Positions 24,624-38,053 of a stretch of DNA of 64,000 bases are shown here, one piece after another; position 1 is the stretch's first letter; every line of letters begins with the position of its first letter. The notes beneath the pieces are model-generated. The model did not search any database, was not told the DNA's origin, and worked only from the letters and a program-made list of their open reading frames with translations. A program made the translations under genes and the position numbers. The DNA is from Eumeta japonica. Its lineage: Eukaryota > Arthropoda > Insecta > Lepidoptera > Psychidae. The stretch lies in assembly GCA_005406025.1 (NCBI GenBank), contig BGZK01000760.1, forward strand, positions 1 through 64,000, read 5' to 3'.

Positions 24624-27600
24624 ATGGATATAAACGAATGTGCAAAAGAGTGGGAAGATCTGCTAATTGATTACAAGAGATTAGAAGTAAGTTGCGTGCA
24701 TAATCTTCGCATGGAAAACTTAGTTCGTATTAGTAATTTAGTAGCTTGATACCAATATTAATGAAATAATAAAAAAAAATTGTATATACCAAGGAATCAA
24801 ATACGATGCCATTTTTCCAATGTGTTTTTTAGCTTCCTACGAAATAATATATTGTCTATAAATGTATATTCTCATTAATTTATAATTTAGCGTTTCTGGG
24901 TATCCAAGAGTGGTTCTAAAGGTTACTATTTAACCTTAGTGTAGGTACAAATAATTATTTTACGTTCATTGTAATTTCTTGAACAAAATGTAATAATTAA
25001 TATGAGTCATCATAATATGCTTTGTTTTTGCAACATTTACAGGTTAATAAGGATAATAGATTATTTAAATGTCTGGATTAAAAATTATATTGATATTACT
25101 TCATATTCTGTTTAAATTAACATAATCAGCTAAAAATTCCATTTTGTCAGAATTTTGTTCTAGAAAATATATAGGAACTCTATATGAGTGCCTGGCTACC
25201 AGCTGTTGGCTTACGATTTTCAAATGCAAAAACCTGAAAACAAAGATAAAATTTATATTTATTTTTCATACGTTCTCAAAATTATGTCATTGTGTTTGGT
25301 GAAGCTGACATATCTTAAATGGTGACAATCAAACAATATCATTCAAAAATTCAATTCGCTTAAGTGACTGCACTGATACTGCTCTATCGTGCTTGCATTA
25401 TCATTAAGCGGAAAGATTTTACATGGCCATGTATAATCACCCGGGTACTTAATGAAATGAACATATAAAAAATACAACTGAATAGTTAATTCACAATTAT
25501 TTTTCTAGGACAATTCACACATATGCAGGGTTTGTATCCATACTGCACCGATTCTACTTTCGCATTTCTTCAGCCATATCAATGTTTTTCGGCTATATAT
25601 ACATAAACAGGTGTGCCATTATGGATAATGAAATGTATATGAGACACTTATATTCATAACAGCAAGCAAGGCCCTATTCACTTTATTTCTTCCATTTGTA
25701 TTCTTCAATATCATGAATGTTTACCATCAATTGTAAACAAACACCTCAAATTGATACACTATTGCACATGTTTAATTCTCTCCTCCTACTCGTATATTGC
25801 ATTGTTGCCATATGTGATTTGTTAGTTAACAAATGCTTCAAATAAAAAATTAGTAATTTTCTTTAAACATCGAAAACCAATAAGCTTCCATGAATCTATT
25901 GTTGAACACGGTAAAGCAAAAATGTTCATAATAAGTAGAGAACTGTGGTCTCTGTTTATCCTTTTGGGAAATAGGTAAGCAATGTTTTTTGTGTTGTATT
26001 AGATATTTCACTACTCTGTGCCACATACCCTCCAGAATTATGATTGAACAATATGTTGTTCAGACTGAAGACTATATGCTGACTCAGTTTGAGTATAGCT
26101 GCTAACAACCATTGCCACTAAAGCGGTAATGATGTCTTGGATCGGTAGCTTATCATGCTCTTTGAGGCACAAAGCGAGTGGTTCAATTCAAATTATAGCT
26201 AAGTTTGAAATTCAAGTGATTTCAAGTCTGCTTAACATTCAACCCAACACTTTCTTGTTGGAAGGCAACAGTTTCTCCTATAGCCATTCTCACTCTGAGA
26301 TATCTGTGTATATACAAAATCTTTAACAAATATATGTAGTGAAGTGCAAGCTTGGCATGAAGTTGAAAATGAATGTTATGGCTATTAAAATTCTATACAA
26401 CAAAACTATTGGAAAATTGTACATGTGTTGTTTTCATTTGCTATATACTTCATTGTTTTCATTAGCTTTCCTCCATTGAATAATAGTATAGAATCTTTAA
26501 TGATTCTTAGAAGAGAATTAGACTTTTAAGAAATTCTCAGAAGGGTATCATGCTTAGGGGCATTGACTCCTTAGGTTCTCAGGAGCTTCAGCATCCAGAA
26601 GGTACAGGTGTGCAGTAAAAGGAAATGAGTAGTCCATGAGCATAAGCTCTCAATAACTTTCCTGACAGTCGGTATCAATGTTCATGCTTAGAGTTCCCCC
26701 AATAGCAATAAATGAAGATTACTATCTTTGGAAGTTTTAGTGAACGTCTGACATACAAATTTCATGTTTCTGATAATGTTTTTGTTCAGTGTTTAAAGTG
26801 GATCGTTATTGATAGTCCAATCTGCACTTGAGTTTGAAAAACATTCATTACTTAGCTTAAAGTTGTTTACTTTTTAAGTGATCACTTCTTAATAGTGAAA
26901 TGAATTAATTATGAAGTGATTTGAAAGGTAAAATGAATTTATATTTATCATTGTATGCCTACTATTAATATAGTAAGATTTAAATATAAGGACATAAACA
27001 AATTTTTATCAATACTGAAGTGATAGTTTCATATGTTTTTCACATAACCGTTTTAATTGCATTTGTCTGTACTGTATAATAGGAATCTATTTCAAATCAG
27101 CTATTCTTCTAATGTAATTTGGTTGAAAATTGATTCTGAATTTTAATGACATATTCAAGCCTACTTAACACTCTTATACTGAGACTCAGGTTGAACTCTA
27201 TTAATATTGCCATTCTAAATATTTTCCTTTATAAGGATTTTTAGTTCTTGCTTCTGTTACTTTATATATATATATATATATATATAAATATACCTACATG
27301 CTGGATTGATTTAGATTTCTTCAATGAACAGTAAAGTAATCTAATATTTTTGTTTATTCGAGGCGATAAGTGTTATTTTTTGTTATAATTATATAATAGA
27401 TGAAATACGATTCATTAAGGGTTTTTATTGTTCACCTTGGAATTTTTTACACCTTAATTATCTGGTCTGCATATAGTAAACATCCTACGTTCAAAGTACA
27501 TATTATATTTTTTCTCAATGTTCGGCATTTTGTCTCTAAAAGTACAACTATCGTTCAAAATAATCGTATTTGAACATAGTTGGAGACAATATAAATGTTA

Positions 27601-30600
27601 TACAAATTACTACATTATTGGTTTTTTTTTAGAATGTAAACAAAGAGTATGCTGCTAAATTGGAAGAAGTTGGTGACCTACAAGCAACATGCACCAAGGA
27701 GCTGACACACCAGAGATATCGCATATCACTTATCACTAATGCACTCAAAAGATTAGAACAAGGCCTCCCAGGTCAGCGATTTGTTCTAATGACCACTGAT
27801 AAGAATAAATAGCTTGTAGATTATATTGTGATCAATTAGGTACTTGCTTGTGTTCATGTTATAAGTAGGCCATTATTGTTATTTGTTGCTATCGGGTAAG
27901 TGGAAAACAAGCTTGTAGGATCTAGTAGTTTCATTATGCAAATATGAAATATACATTTGAAGCAGATTTGACTTTGAAGCTATGATTAGATCAAGTCAGC
28001 ATTGCTAAATGTCGCTCACCATAAAAGACCTTAGTACTGCGATTTAAGTCTTGAACTCTCTTAGAAAACCGAAACAGAATCTTCTATTAGGTATTATATG
28101 ATGTTGAAAAACATGATGTAGCTTGTACTTTGATTTAACTGTACTGCAAATACCAAAAATGTGCTTGAAGATTTGACTTTGAAGCTATGATTAGATCAAG
28201 TCAGCAACGCAGAATGTTGCTCATAATAAAAAACCTTAGTACCATGCTTAAGGTCTTAACTCCCTTAGGAAACCCAAACAGGCAGCCTATAATAAATAAT
28301 ACACTAAAATTTTAAGGGACTTGTGTACTAAAAATGGTTTATTTTATATGATCAATTATTTCTATATTGTTTGATGTATATAATTTTGCTACAAAAATTT
28401 GGAAGCTATATACATTCATATTTAATATCTTTGTGTAATAAAAGATGCTATTTTACATAGTTGTACTCACAATATAAAATAATAACATATATCAGTTCAA
28501 ATTTTAAAAATCATTGAAGAAATAAGCATTGTTTCAAAAAATATTGCATAATATGATAAGAAATAAACAAATAATGTATAGTATTATATGTCCATTTTTG
28601 ATTTTTATGAATATAAGTGCCTCGGATATTAAATATTTTTTCTGAGACCAGATCATAAAAGTCCAGAGCTGGTGTTGCTGTTGATTAGGAATAGTTAGGA
28701 TTGGAATTATTTTCTTTTTAATAAAAATTAATAATTGTTTTTGTACAGATTAGAAAAAGAAAGGGTTGAAAGATGAGAAAGCAGCTCACTTAGAAAAAGA
28801 AATAATCAAAAGGAAAGCTATGCTCCATGAAATAGAAGCAACTTTACCCAGACAAAACAGTTTGTATCTTCGGATCATACTGGGAAATGTTAACGTGTCT
28901 ATATTAAATAAGAATGACAAGTAAGTGTGTTCTGTATGAGGTATTTTTAATCTATGTACTTATTTGCCATCGGTGATAATACATTTTAGTTTATCAACAG
29001 CAATAAGATATTGATTTTAGTTATCATTGGGTATTTATTACTATCAATTTTGGACCACTACAAAGTTACACTCGTTTGCCTTTATCTACTTATAGATTAA
29101 TGAATTTCAACAATTCCATATGATTTCCCAATAATATCTTAATTATTGGAAAACTGTTAATTAAGATTCACAAAACTAAGGAATTCTATCTAGTTTCTAA
29201 ATATTAGGTATGAATTACACTTTCTTCACCTTGTGATGGGCAGCTAAGAAAAAAATGGTTTGTTTTGCTAAGTTCAGAAACAGAACATCTTTAAAATTAT
29301 AGTTTCATAGTAAATACCAGAAATAATACTGTGAAGACTATAGAAACACTGTTTGCAGTGTTTGACTGTTCGAATAGATCAATTGCTCCAGAACAAAAAA
29401 AATTGTTCTGATCATAAAAATTGTATCCTTATAAAATGTTTTACATCTCCGAATATGTTTAAAAGTGCTTTTAAATTTCTCATAAATTTTGTCAAGTCAA
29501 TAATGACATACTTAAACATTTTTAATATGGTTTTTGTTTTCAGATTCAAGTACAAGGATGAGTATGAGAAATTCAAACTCATTCTCAGTGTGATTGCGTT
29601 CGTTTTAGCCGTTACTAACTTATCAGTGGACTTTAGGTATTAACTAACATTTTATCTATAATTAAATACCTTTTAATTGTCCGTGATCTATCCTTGTATT
29701 ATGATTATGAATTATTGATTCTGAGAAACAGTAATTAAATATCATGATACAAAAGCAGTTGGATACTATATTCTTTTCACTGTTTTGTAAAATACTCCCT
29801 TTAACAATATGACCTATTCTTTTTCTCTTTGAAAAAAAACAATAAATTTAGATGGATACATATTTGGTATAGTCCTAGTTGTCAAAGATTGACGTTAATT
29901 TGAATTTCAAATTAAATTTGGATGTCAAAGATTGTTAAAAATGTTAATTTGAAATATGCGGGTCTCTATAGGGAGAGCGAAATAAATAAAACTTCTGTAG
30001 AGAATGAAGTATATAAAGTAAACGTTTTATATGAAACAAAAATCAATAATAAGATTTCATAAATTTTACTGTCTAAAATGTTTGTTCTCCAAGGAACCCT
30101 AAAAATACAGATTTTAATTGTATTTAACGCATATGTCACTCTTTATTAGACTTTGCTATATTTACAAAAATGCGTAATATATTTGTTTTTGCTAGTAGTT
30201 TTTTCTTTTCTTATGTAAATCTTGAACTTTCCAGACCTCTACAGCTAATATTGATATTTTTACTGGTATGGTATTATTGTACTTTAACAATACGAGAGTC
30301 AATCCTTAAAGTGAACGGATCAAGGATTAAAGGATGGTGGAGACTCCATCATTTCATATCCACGGTTGTGGCTGGAGTGCTCCTGATCTGGCCGCAAAAT
30401 GAACCATGGAATATCTTCAGACACACGTTCATGTGGTTCATTGCTTACGTCAGTAAGTGATATTGATTAATTGAAATAGCATGTAGAGAAATATGTAAAA
30501 CCTTTTTGTTTATGCCTATATTTACATGAAATCATTAAAACTGAAATATCTCAGTAGTGTTCAATTTCATTTTTGGAGTATTTAAAAGGTGATAAAATGG

Positions 30601-33600
30601 CTCTTGGATCTGATTTAAAACAAAGCTTATGTAACTAATGCATGGGTAAACATATGGGATAAGCTCATTAAGCACCACTTTTTGAATTAAAGTCAAACAT
30701 ATATTTATGTTCAAGAAATTAAACAACATTTTTTTATGCAATTCTAATTTGTTTATTTATTTATTAACTTACACTTATTTCCTCAAATGGTGGACCACAG
30801 ATGGTATATATGTATATATATATATATATATATATAAAAAGGATGTGTATATTATGAAATCGATAGACTCAGTAACTATTTGACCGATTGTTTGAAAAAT
30901 TGGTATGTATTTGTATTTTTTCATGGAGAAGGTTTTATGCTATCCCCATTGACATAGCTCGCCACCGGCGGATTCCTCCGCAATGTATCGACTTTTCCTT
31001 CCTTCAAACCGATTATTATCATGAAATACTGTATATATATATATATATATATTTTTTTTACGGAGAAAATGATTATGCTATCCCATTGACGTAACTCGCC
31101 ACCAGGTGGAGCTCCGCTGTATCGACTTTTCCTTCCTTCAACCGATTATCGTGAAAATCATTATGTATATATATTTTTACGGAGAAAATGATTATGCTAT
31201 CCCCATTGACGTAACTCACCGCCAGGAGCTGCAATGTACCACTTCGTATCGTTTTAACTGATTGTTAATGAAAATTTATGTACATGTTACCGCATAAACA
31301 CAAAACGGCTAAACGGATTTTGATAAAATACCCACAGTTTCATAGTTTGGGATCCCACTTAACATCTAAGCTATGTATCATCTGATTTGGCGGGTGTAGA
31401 ACCAGATTTACAGTTTAATCTCTAAATAATAGAGAGGCCATTTAAAATGATCGTAAGTGCCATGAATAAACGCCACGAACGCTTTAAAACGGTCTAAATA
31501 TCGTAGTCCACGCAAGCTGGAGCTGCGGGCAAAAGTAGTATTTTATATTTCTTCATCTTTGACGTGACAACGTCTTATAAATTGGTTTGCTGGGTGACAC
31601 TTCATGAAACTCGTTACGCTCCGCTCGACATGCGGCTCACAATGAGAGCGAGTGAGAGGCATCGTCCTTCCACTCGCTGGCATGGTTAGCCCGCCCAAGA
31701 GCGAGAGAGACAGACATAAAGTGAAAGGCACGCGTCCTTCCACTCCAGATAGGAACAAGTTGGTTGTAGTAAACGCTGTTTCATTGTAATGCAAATGTAT
31801 TGCAAGTTATTGTATGTATATTTGTATATAAATACTGCATGTATGTGTAAAGGTAAAAATAAAATTTTGTTAATATGAAATTCTGCGAGATTCTTTGTAT
31901 AAATTAATGTTTTAAATATAATTCTTTGTATAAATAAATGTTTTAAATTGTTACTATTATTTCATCCTTCTTCCTACTATACGAATAAATATTCACATTA
32001 AAATGATTTTACCACTCAAAGTCGTTGTCACGTAAAACTTTCGCCCGTATACCGACTTTACAGGCAACCAATTTTTTGATGTCGGCTTGTTTCATTAATT
32101 ATAATGACTATATTGATTTAGAATATTGAATTGACTGATTGATTTGGATTGATCGAATTTGATTGACTTGACATTTTTTTTTATATTATTACAGGCGTAG
32201 TACAATACATGCAATTCAGATATCAACGTGGCGTGCTATATCGTTTAAAGGCATTAGGTGCCAGACACAATATGGATATCACAATCGAAGGCTTTCATTC
32301 GTGGATGTGGCGAGGGTTATCATACCTACTGCCATTTTTGTTTGCTGGCTACATATTCCAACTGTACACTGCATATACTCTGTTCAAATTGAGTTATCAT
32401 CCTGAAGCAACATGGCAGGTATGAGTGGTTCTTAATACATAATTAAATTGATGAGTCTTATAAATTTTTTAACTAGATGCCATACATACCCTTCTTTAGT
32501 TTGTAGGACCACTCCTGTAAACTGAAGAAGGTTGTATATGGTTTTCTCACGAGAAAAATTTTATGCAGAAATAGGTTATGTTTTTTTTTTGCAATATTGA
32601 ACAGTTCAATAAATAAATAAGTTTTTCTAATGTAAATTAAAAATTAGACAAGTAAAAATGAAATTAATATAAAAAAATGAAACTGAATTAAATTAATGAC
32701 ATTTTTTCATTTATCCTATGGTAAAAAATGAAAAGAAAAACATGATGTAGGACAAGATTCTGAGTAGTTATGTATTTTAGTATTTTTAAAATTGACCTAA
32801 ATTGTTGACAATAAGTTGTAAAATTAGTCATCCGTGATTATTACGCAAATCAAAGTTGATGAAACTAAAACAGGTTCCAGCATTGAGTTTCTCATTCCTG
32901 GTGTTGGGGATTGGAAACACGTTGACCACTCTGATGGTCATACCACAGAAACTGTCCGAGCAGGTAGACAGCTGACTTCAACGAGGCGAAACATCATCAT
33001 AAAAAACAATTCTAATTTTAATTATAACTTGTGAACAACTATCATAATGTAAAAGATGTAGTAACCTATTATCGATGGTGTTATCTTGTACAGTTATCAG
33101 TCGTGGAAACCAAAATAAGTGTTGATTAAAAATTTATTGCTCTTGACTCAAAGCTGTTGGGTTCTATTAAAAAAAGGCACAACTTCACTTTCTTCCTTTT
33201 TTATGAAAGCATAAAATATGTTCTTGAACTTATATTTGAATACTAATTATTATATTTATAAAATGCTCTAATTTATATTCAATGATAATATGGTTTTTAT
33301 ACTTTTACATTGTGAAAGTAGCACATAACGGACTTATGAAAAATTGTGTGAAATATATTCAATTCTATTTATTTATTGTATTTTATTTACTGTGTTAGTT
33401 TTGTATAACACAAGAAGCAATTTTTCAAAAGCCGTTATTATAGCTAATCTCAAATAAAGCATTTTTCGTGTGGACCAATGCTGAAAAGATATCTTTTTAT
33501 AGATTTTTTTTTACCGAATGACATTTATGTATTAGCAATGTGTTTCATAATCAGTGTTTATCAGTTTTTGTTTTTTTATACTTCTTATCAAAAATACTTT

Positions 33601-36600
33601 ATTGCGGATATGCTTTATATGATTCGAATTTTGTAGTGTTCTGTCAAATTGATATGTAATAGTTATTTTTATTTCATTGTGGTTTGTAGTAAATTACTTT
33701 GTGCTCCTTGAATGTATAAAAGGCATGAAAAAGGTCTTAAATGTTTTTTTAAGTATGTTGAATAAATTATTCACTGGGAACTAATTATTTTTATAACTAT
33801 ATTAATGGTAATGGATAGGGAATATAATATAGATAAGTTTTCCATTATTCAGTTACTAAGCAGTAGTCAATTTGTAGTTAAATAATAATCTGAAAGTGAA
33901 TAGTCAAACCTAATTATATAGATAGTTCCTTTATTAAACTATTATACATTATCAGTTCTTATTTACATATTAAGTAGTTTTGGGATGGAGAGTAATTTAT
34001 TGGGAAAGTTGGTAATTTTACAATTAAATTATAAGTGTTCAATAATAATTTAATAAGTTTTATGTAAATCAGCTTGTTTTTATTAGGAATTAAGATGTAA
34101 ATTTTATTTAAAATTCAGTAATATTTTCATATATAATTTGATAATAAAAGAGCATTCAATAAAAACCATTTTTTTATAGAGACCTATGTTTAGTACTGCA
34201 CTTGTCAAGGGTTTGTAGTGCACTGTCATGGATTTTTAGTGAATAACTTATTTTATAAAAATAATGATAATTACATTGTAATCATTATTTATCTAAAAAC
34301 CAAATTATAACCAACGAAACCTAATACAAATATTGTATGAAAAGTGACAGTGTGCATATGATTTTTTTTTATGTAAGATTGTAGATAAATTATTTCCCAG
34401 TGCATAATGTGAATAACCAAAAAAACAATATTTAAAAACAGGGCAATCCATATATTACACAAGTGATCGGCGTGTTGTTTTCAAATCAGATGGTAGTAAG
34501 CCAGATTTCAAACCATGGCTGAATTCATCTAATGTGTTTTTAACTTAAGTTACATTAAGGCGTGTAATAGAGCTGACGATTTCGGGTGAATGAAATACAC
34601 AGAAATAAGCGAGACTTGTGTCTGATAAGCGAGATAAGCGAGAATAGAGAATAAGCGAGACAACATCTGTCTGATGTTGAAGCATAGAAGCACTGGTGTA
34701 TATTGACTGTTAAAACATATATACTTATGTTATGTATTCGGACATAGAAAAAAGTGAACACCAAAGATAGTAAATGAGATTTTAGAAAAATTTAAGCTTC
34801 ATATTTTTGAAACAAATCTATTAAAGCAACTGTGTTCTGTGAAAGATGATTTTTATAAATTTCATAATGACTATGCATTTTCAGTATAGTTGTGGATAAT
34901 GTTTGTTAGACATGCGATTTGTTTGTATTGAATAGAATTAGCTATATTATCATGCATATACCTTGAAGAATAACATTCTATGATATTTATGGTTTTAGTG
35001 TATGATATGCTTTTCTGTATTAGAAACATTTTTTTCTGTTAGGCTCCTTAAAGCCACTTGGGATTAGGCAGACCGTATCAGTAACAATAATATTTCACAT
35101 AGATGCTGCGAAATACTTATCACCAAGAATTGATTGTGTAATATATGAATGACTCCACAGACATAACGGATTACATATTGCCTGAAGGAATTGATTTGAA
35201 GTCATACTAGTTCGGCCAGCGCCGGGGCAAGGGCGAGATTTATGAATCACTTATGATGACAAGAGTGGAGACGTAAAAAAATTACCGTTTCTCTATGATA
35301 CTGCTAGACTATTGGATGCATATTGTTCGCTGTCAACCTCCTACGGGTATCTGAATGCTCACTTCATAGGATCGGTTATAGAAATGGAAAGCAGTAGCAA
35401 TATGTACTCTTTTATGTCAACTGGATGGCCCTTTATTTAAAAAATATTCACACCCAACATCACTATGTGATGCTGGCAATTTATACGTATGGTTGCATAT
35501 TATTGTTTTTAATTACATAAGAAATTATTTTAAGATGCTTTTTTTATTTGATATGTTTTATAAATTCGAATTTCTCACATTAAGCACTATTAGAATAAAA
35601 AAAAACATCACTGTAATAATCTCGAATTAGGTAACCAGACTAGTCATCATAATTTTGTAGTGTAGTGCGTTTTTAATTTAATGCTTTCGATTGTACCGAT
35701 ATACAGCTTGTATTTGCCTTCTCTGAATAAACGTCCACTTTGGTTCACAACAATTACAAAGTCTCATTGTACTTAAATAAGTTTTATTTGTTTACTTTAT
35801 TATTTTTTTATGCGTTTAGGAGTACGTATCTTATTTTGATTTTGTTACAGCTGATAACATTTGTGTGGATGTATAGTAATAATTCGGTCGTTAATAAATT
35901 TTGATCATTTTTGGTTTTTTTTTTCATTTGCTCATTGTGGGCCGACAGGTGCCGACGCTGTCCGGGTTGTTCTTTACGTTGTTCAGCGGCAATACTTACA
36001 CGATACTGCGGACTCTGCGAAAGAAAGTTCAGGGCAGTGTCAAGTTGCGGTATAAACTGCGAGCTATCGCGATCCGCTTGTCGAACGAACTCGCCATATT
36101 GGTACGTGCGCCGGCGTTTGTGAGGGGCGATTGTGGTGTGCGTCGGCTTTGTCCGGTTAGGGGGCCCGTCTCTCAAGTCTGTGCGAGTATTCGCGTTTTA
36201 GAATTCAATGTGGTGTCCCTTGGAAAGGTTAAAAAGTTTTAGACAGGAGTTTAGTCTCCCCTGACCTTGAGAATCGGGTCTAAGTGCTTCCATACTCCCT
36301 AACTCAATATGGATATGCAGTACACAAATAAATTGTGTTTAAAAGTCGTTACTAATTGGCGTCTATTCTTCTTTTGTATATTTTCCTTTCAAAAAATATT
36401 TGTCTTATTTTTTAGTAGTATTTAAGGTATTTATCATAATGTTATAAAATTTGGGTAATCACTTGCTTATCATCTATTGTAACTTTGTGTTTAGGCTTTT
36501 AAATCCTATTATGGCCTATAAGTTTCTCAAGACCATGAGAGTCGCTATCTCTTAGCATTATAATTCTTTATACCTTGCTGTTTAAAGTTGTGTTAAGCAT

Positions 36601-38053
36601 CTATTTTTTAGCCAATTAAATAGTAAAACGCATTTCTTTGATTAAGGTGTGGAAGCACTTACAATTGGTTACAACAACTGCAATGATTATAAAATATGCC
36701 TTTATACCTTATTTCTTTTCTAGGATCTTGAATTTGTATAAATGTTTGTGAATCGTCCCTGGGTATTTGTTTAAATGGGTTTCATTCAACATCAAGTGTT
36801 TTTTTTGAGTAATTACTTAAGAAAAGGCACGTCATAAAGTTTTTGGAACATTCCATACTCTGTTGTTTCTCATATTTTCCATTTTGGCTATTGCTAAATA
36901 CTCATTGAATTTCCTTTGTAGCTATTATAAAATATTGTTTTTCTTCTTATCTCATGCTGTTTGATTTTCGGGTAAGATTCAAATCTATCCACTATCAAAA
37001 TTGACAGTTATTTTTCGTGTCCTTAAATAGGTACGTCTTTTAATAATGATGTTATCAATTACAAAAATATAGTAAAATATTTAATGCATATGTCACTAAA
37101 AATAATATACCCCAAAGTAAACAGATGGTTAAAAGGCTGCACCTATAACGGTGATGGTAAGTGAAATTTCATAATTTTGAATTGATAGGGATTGACTAAC
37201 TTTACGTTTTGGGTTTTGGTTTTATTTGGTGCAAATTAATTTGGGATTTTTTTTTACACCATACCATAAAATAAAGATCACTGTGTGTTCGTTTAAGCTT
37301 AACTACGCTTTAGGTATGCGGCCGGCGCGGCGAAGGCAACGCGGAGTTGACATTGAAGTTTAAAACTTAAAATATCGTATATTCACTCACGTTATTTTTT
37401 TGCTCCCCCGCCGCGCTTCGCTCCGCCCATATCTAAGTTTCACAACCGCATTCATGGACGATACCATGAGTCTATTTGCACTATGCTCTTCCATTTTAAT
37501 ACTTTTTCGCATAGAAAATGCTAGTCTATTCGTAGCCACTATATGGCGAACTTGTAGTGTCGGTCGTGAATACGGACGCCATTATTATTTATCGGGGCAG
37601 GTTGCACTATAATACAATTTTTTCCATTTCCTAATGCTTTTATATCGGTTTATTTTATTCATGGTATTGCATCATTACATGTCTCCTGTTTGCGTGTTGT
37701 GCATGATAGCTAAATGTATTCTGTGAAATCCAGGGCCGGACCGTGAATTAAGGGGGCCCTGGGCTAATACTACTTAGGGGCCCACCTATTTTTTCACATA
37801 TCATCTATTTTTGACTTTGACTTGACTTAGCCGGGGGCCCCTTGAATCCACGGGGTCCTGGGCTGAAGCCCAAAAAGCCATATGGTAGATCCGGCCCTGG
37901 TGAAATCACTAGTAAACGCAATTTGATGTTTATTTCAAAGTATTTATTAGCTAATTTATTATTGTGCGAGTTTGCGTTTATTTTTAATTCAAATTGTTTT
38001 TATGGCTACAGGAACAGAAATGGAGACAAAAAGGTGACGCTAAAGCGGAATGA
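24624..38053 (+). CDS. Tmem120: TMEM120 (TACAN/NET29) family multipass membrane protein
   Basis: Homolog of vertebrate TMEM120A/B: proteins of the nuclear envelope and ER with a coiled coil and six membrane helices, related in fold to fatty-acid elongases, reported to bind coenzyme A and debated as mechanosensitive channels. Exons: 24624-24686, 27633-27771, 28749-28920, 29544-29636, 30235-30452, 32195-32418, 35949-36101 and 38012-38053. The protein opens [20 protein letters not shown], then the coiled coil. Family signatures: [82 protein letters not shown], ending DAKAE. Length would be about 362-367 residues (human 343). Oddity: joining exon 2 to the consensus acceptor at 28748 creates an in-frame TAG at 28751-28753; an AG at 28762-28763 keeps the frame and removes it. 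The last exon is assigned from splice signals and phase only. Confidence 0.9.
25530..25810 (-). pseudogene. LINE reverse-transcriptase C-terminal fragment
   Basis: The minus strand encodes [11 protein letters not shown] and, later, [11 protein letters not shown], matching the KVNGAL...WVWQKKNESRINAVEM block of the same LINE family as 19330-20010. Frames are broken. It sits in TMEM120 intron 1 against the direction of the gene. Confidence 0.65.
27263..27286. repeat. (TA)n microsatellite
   Basis: Run of TA dinucleotides in TMEM120 intron 1. Confidence 0.9.
27965..28284. repeat. Two direct repeats 205 bp apart in TMEM120 intron 2
   Basis: A block of about 115 bp beginning 'gatttgactttgaagctatg' occurs at 27965-28082 and again at 28170-28284. 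The first 36 bases are identical; the rest is diverged. Confidence 0.85.
28744..28768 (+). promoter_or_regulatory. Tmem120: TMEM120 exon-3 acceptor with in-frame TAG and alternative AG
   Basis: The consensus acceptor tacag ends at 28748. With the single base carried from exon 2 the next codons are GAT TAG. Another AG ending at 28763 is in the same phase, 15 bases later, and gives [15 protein letters not shown] without a stop. Either the downstream AG is used, the base is wrong, or this allele is truncated at residue 68. Confidence 0.6.
30915..31265. repeat. Three degenerate tandem units in TMEM120 intron 5
   Basis: Units carry 'ggagaaaatgattatgctat' followed by 'cattgacgtaactcgccacc' and 'tatcgacttttccttccttc', at spacings of about 138 and 117 bp. 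TA runs separate the units; a further long TA run lies at 30805-30836. Confidence 0.75.
31300..31860. repeat. Interspersed repeat remnants
   Basis: 'aaacggctaaacggattttg' and 'gagctgcgggcaaaagtag' resemble the 3' portion of repeats common in lepidopteran genomes (from memory). The adjoining 31550-31760 carries 'cgtccttccactc' twice. The minus-strand open frame at 31543-31794 appears to be a by-product of the repeat. Confidence 0.45.
31890..31949. repeat. ~30-bp tandem duplication
   Basis: 'attctttgtataaa' followed by 't/aaatgttttaaat' occurs twice back to back. Confidence 0.8.
32419..35948 (+). other. TMEM120 intron 6, no internal gene seen
   Basis: A 3.5-kb AT-rich intron. It holds four short iterations of 'ataagcgaga' near 34597-34660 and no supportable open frame or RNA gene. 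Confidence 0.55.
37731..37899. mobile_element. 169-bp hAT-type MITE with 8-bp target duplication
   Basis: Ends are inverted: 'cagggccgga' at left and 'tccggccctg' at right. They are flanked by a perfect 8-bp direct repeat GTGAAATC at 37723-37730 and 37900-37907. CAGGG-type ends with 8-bp duplications are diagnostic of hAT transposition. Non-coding; lies in the last TMEM120 intron. Confidence 0.92.

Noticed and set aside
34597..34660. Four 'ataagcgaga' iterations considered as a CRISPR-like or regulatory array
   Set aside because: Units are short, irregularly spaced and lack spacers; an intronic micro-repeat in a eukaryote.
35808..36176. 122-residue open frame on the minus strand
   Set aside because: It overlaps TMEM120 exon 7 antisense and has no domain; the plus-strand reading is supported by homology and splice sites.
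36102..36242. Read-through end of TMEM120 exon 7 (to KVKKF)
   Set aside because: TTG|GTACGT is a strong donor, and a phase-0 exon at 38012 gives a plausible helical end; the read-through tail has no family resemblance. Not fully excluded.
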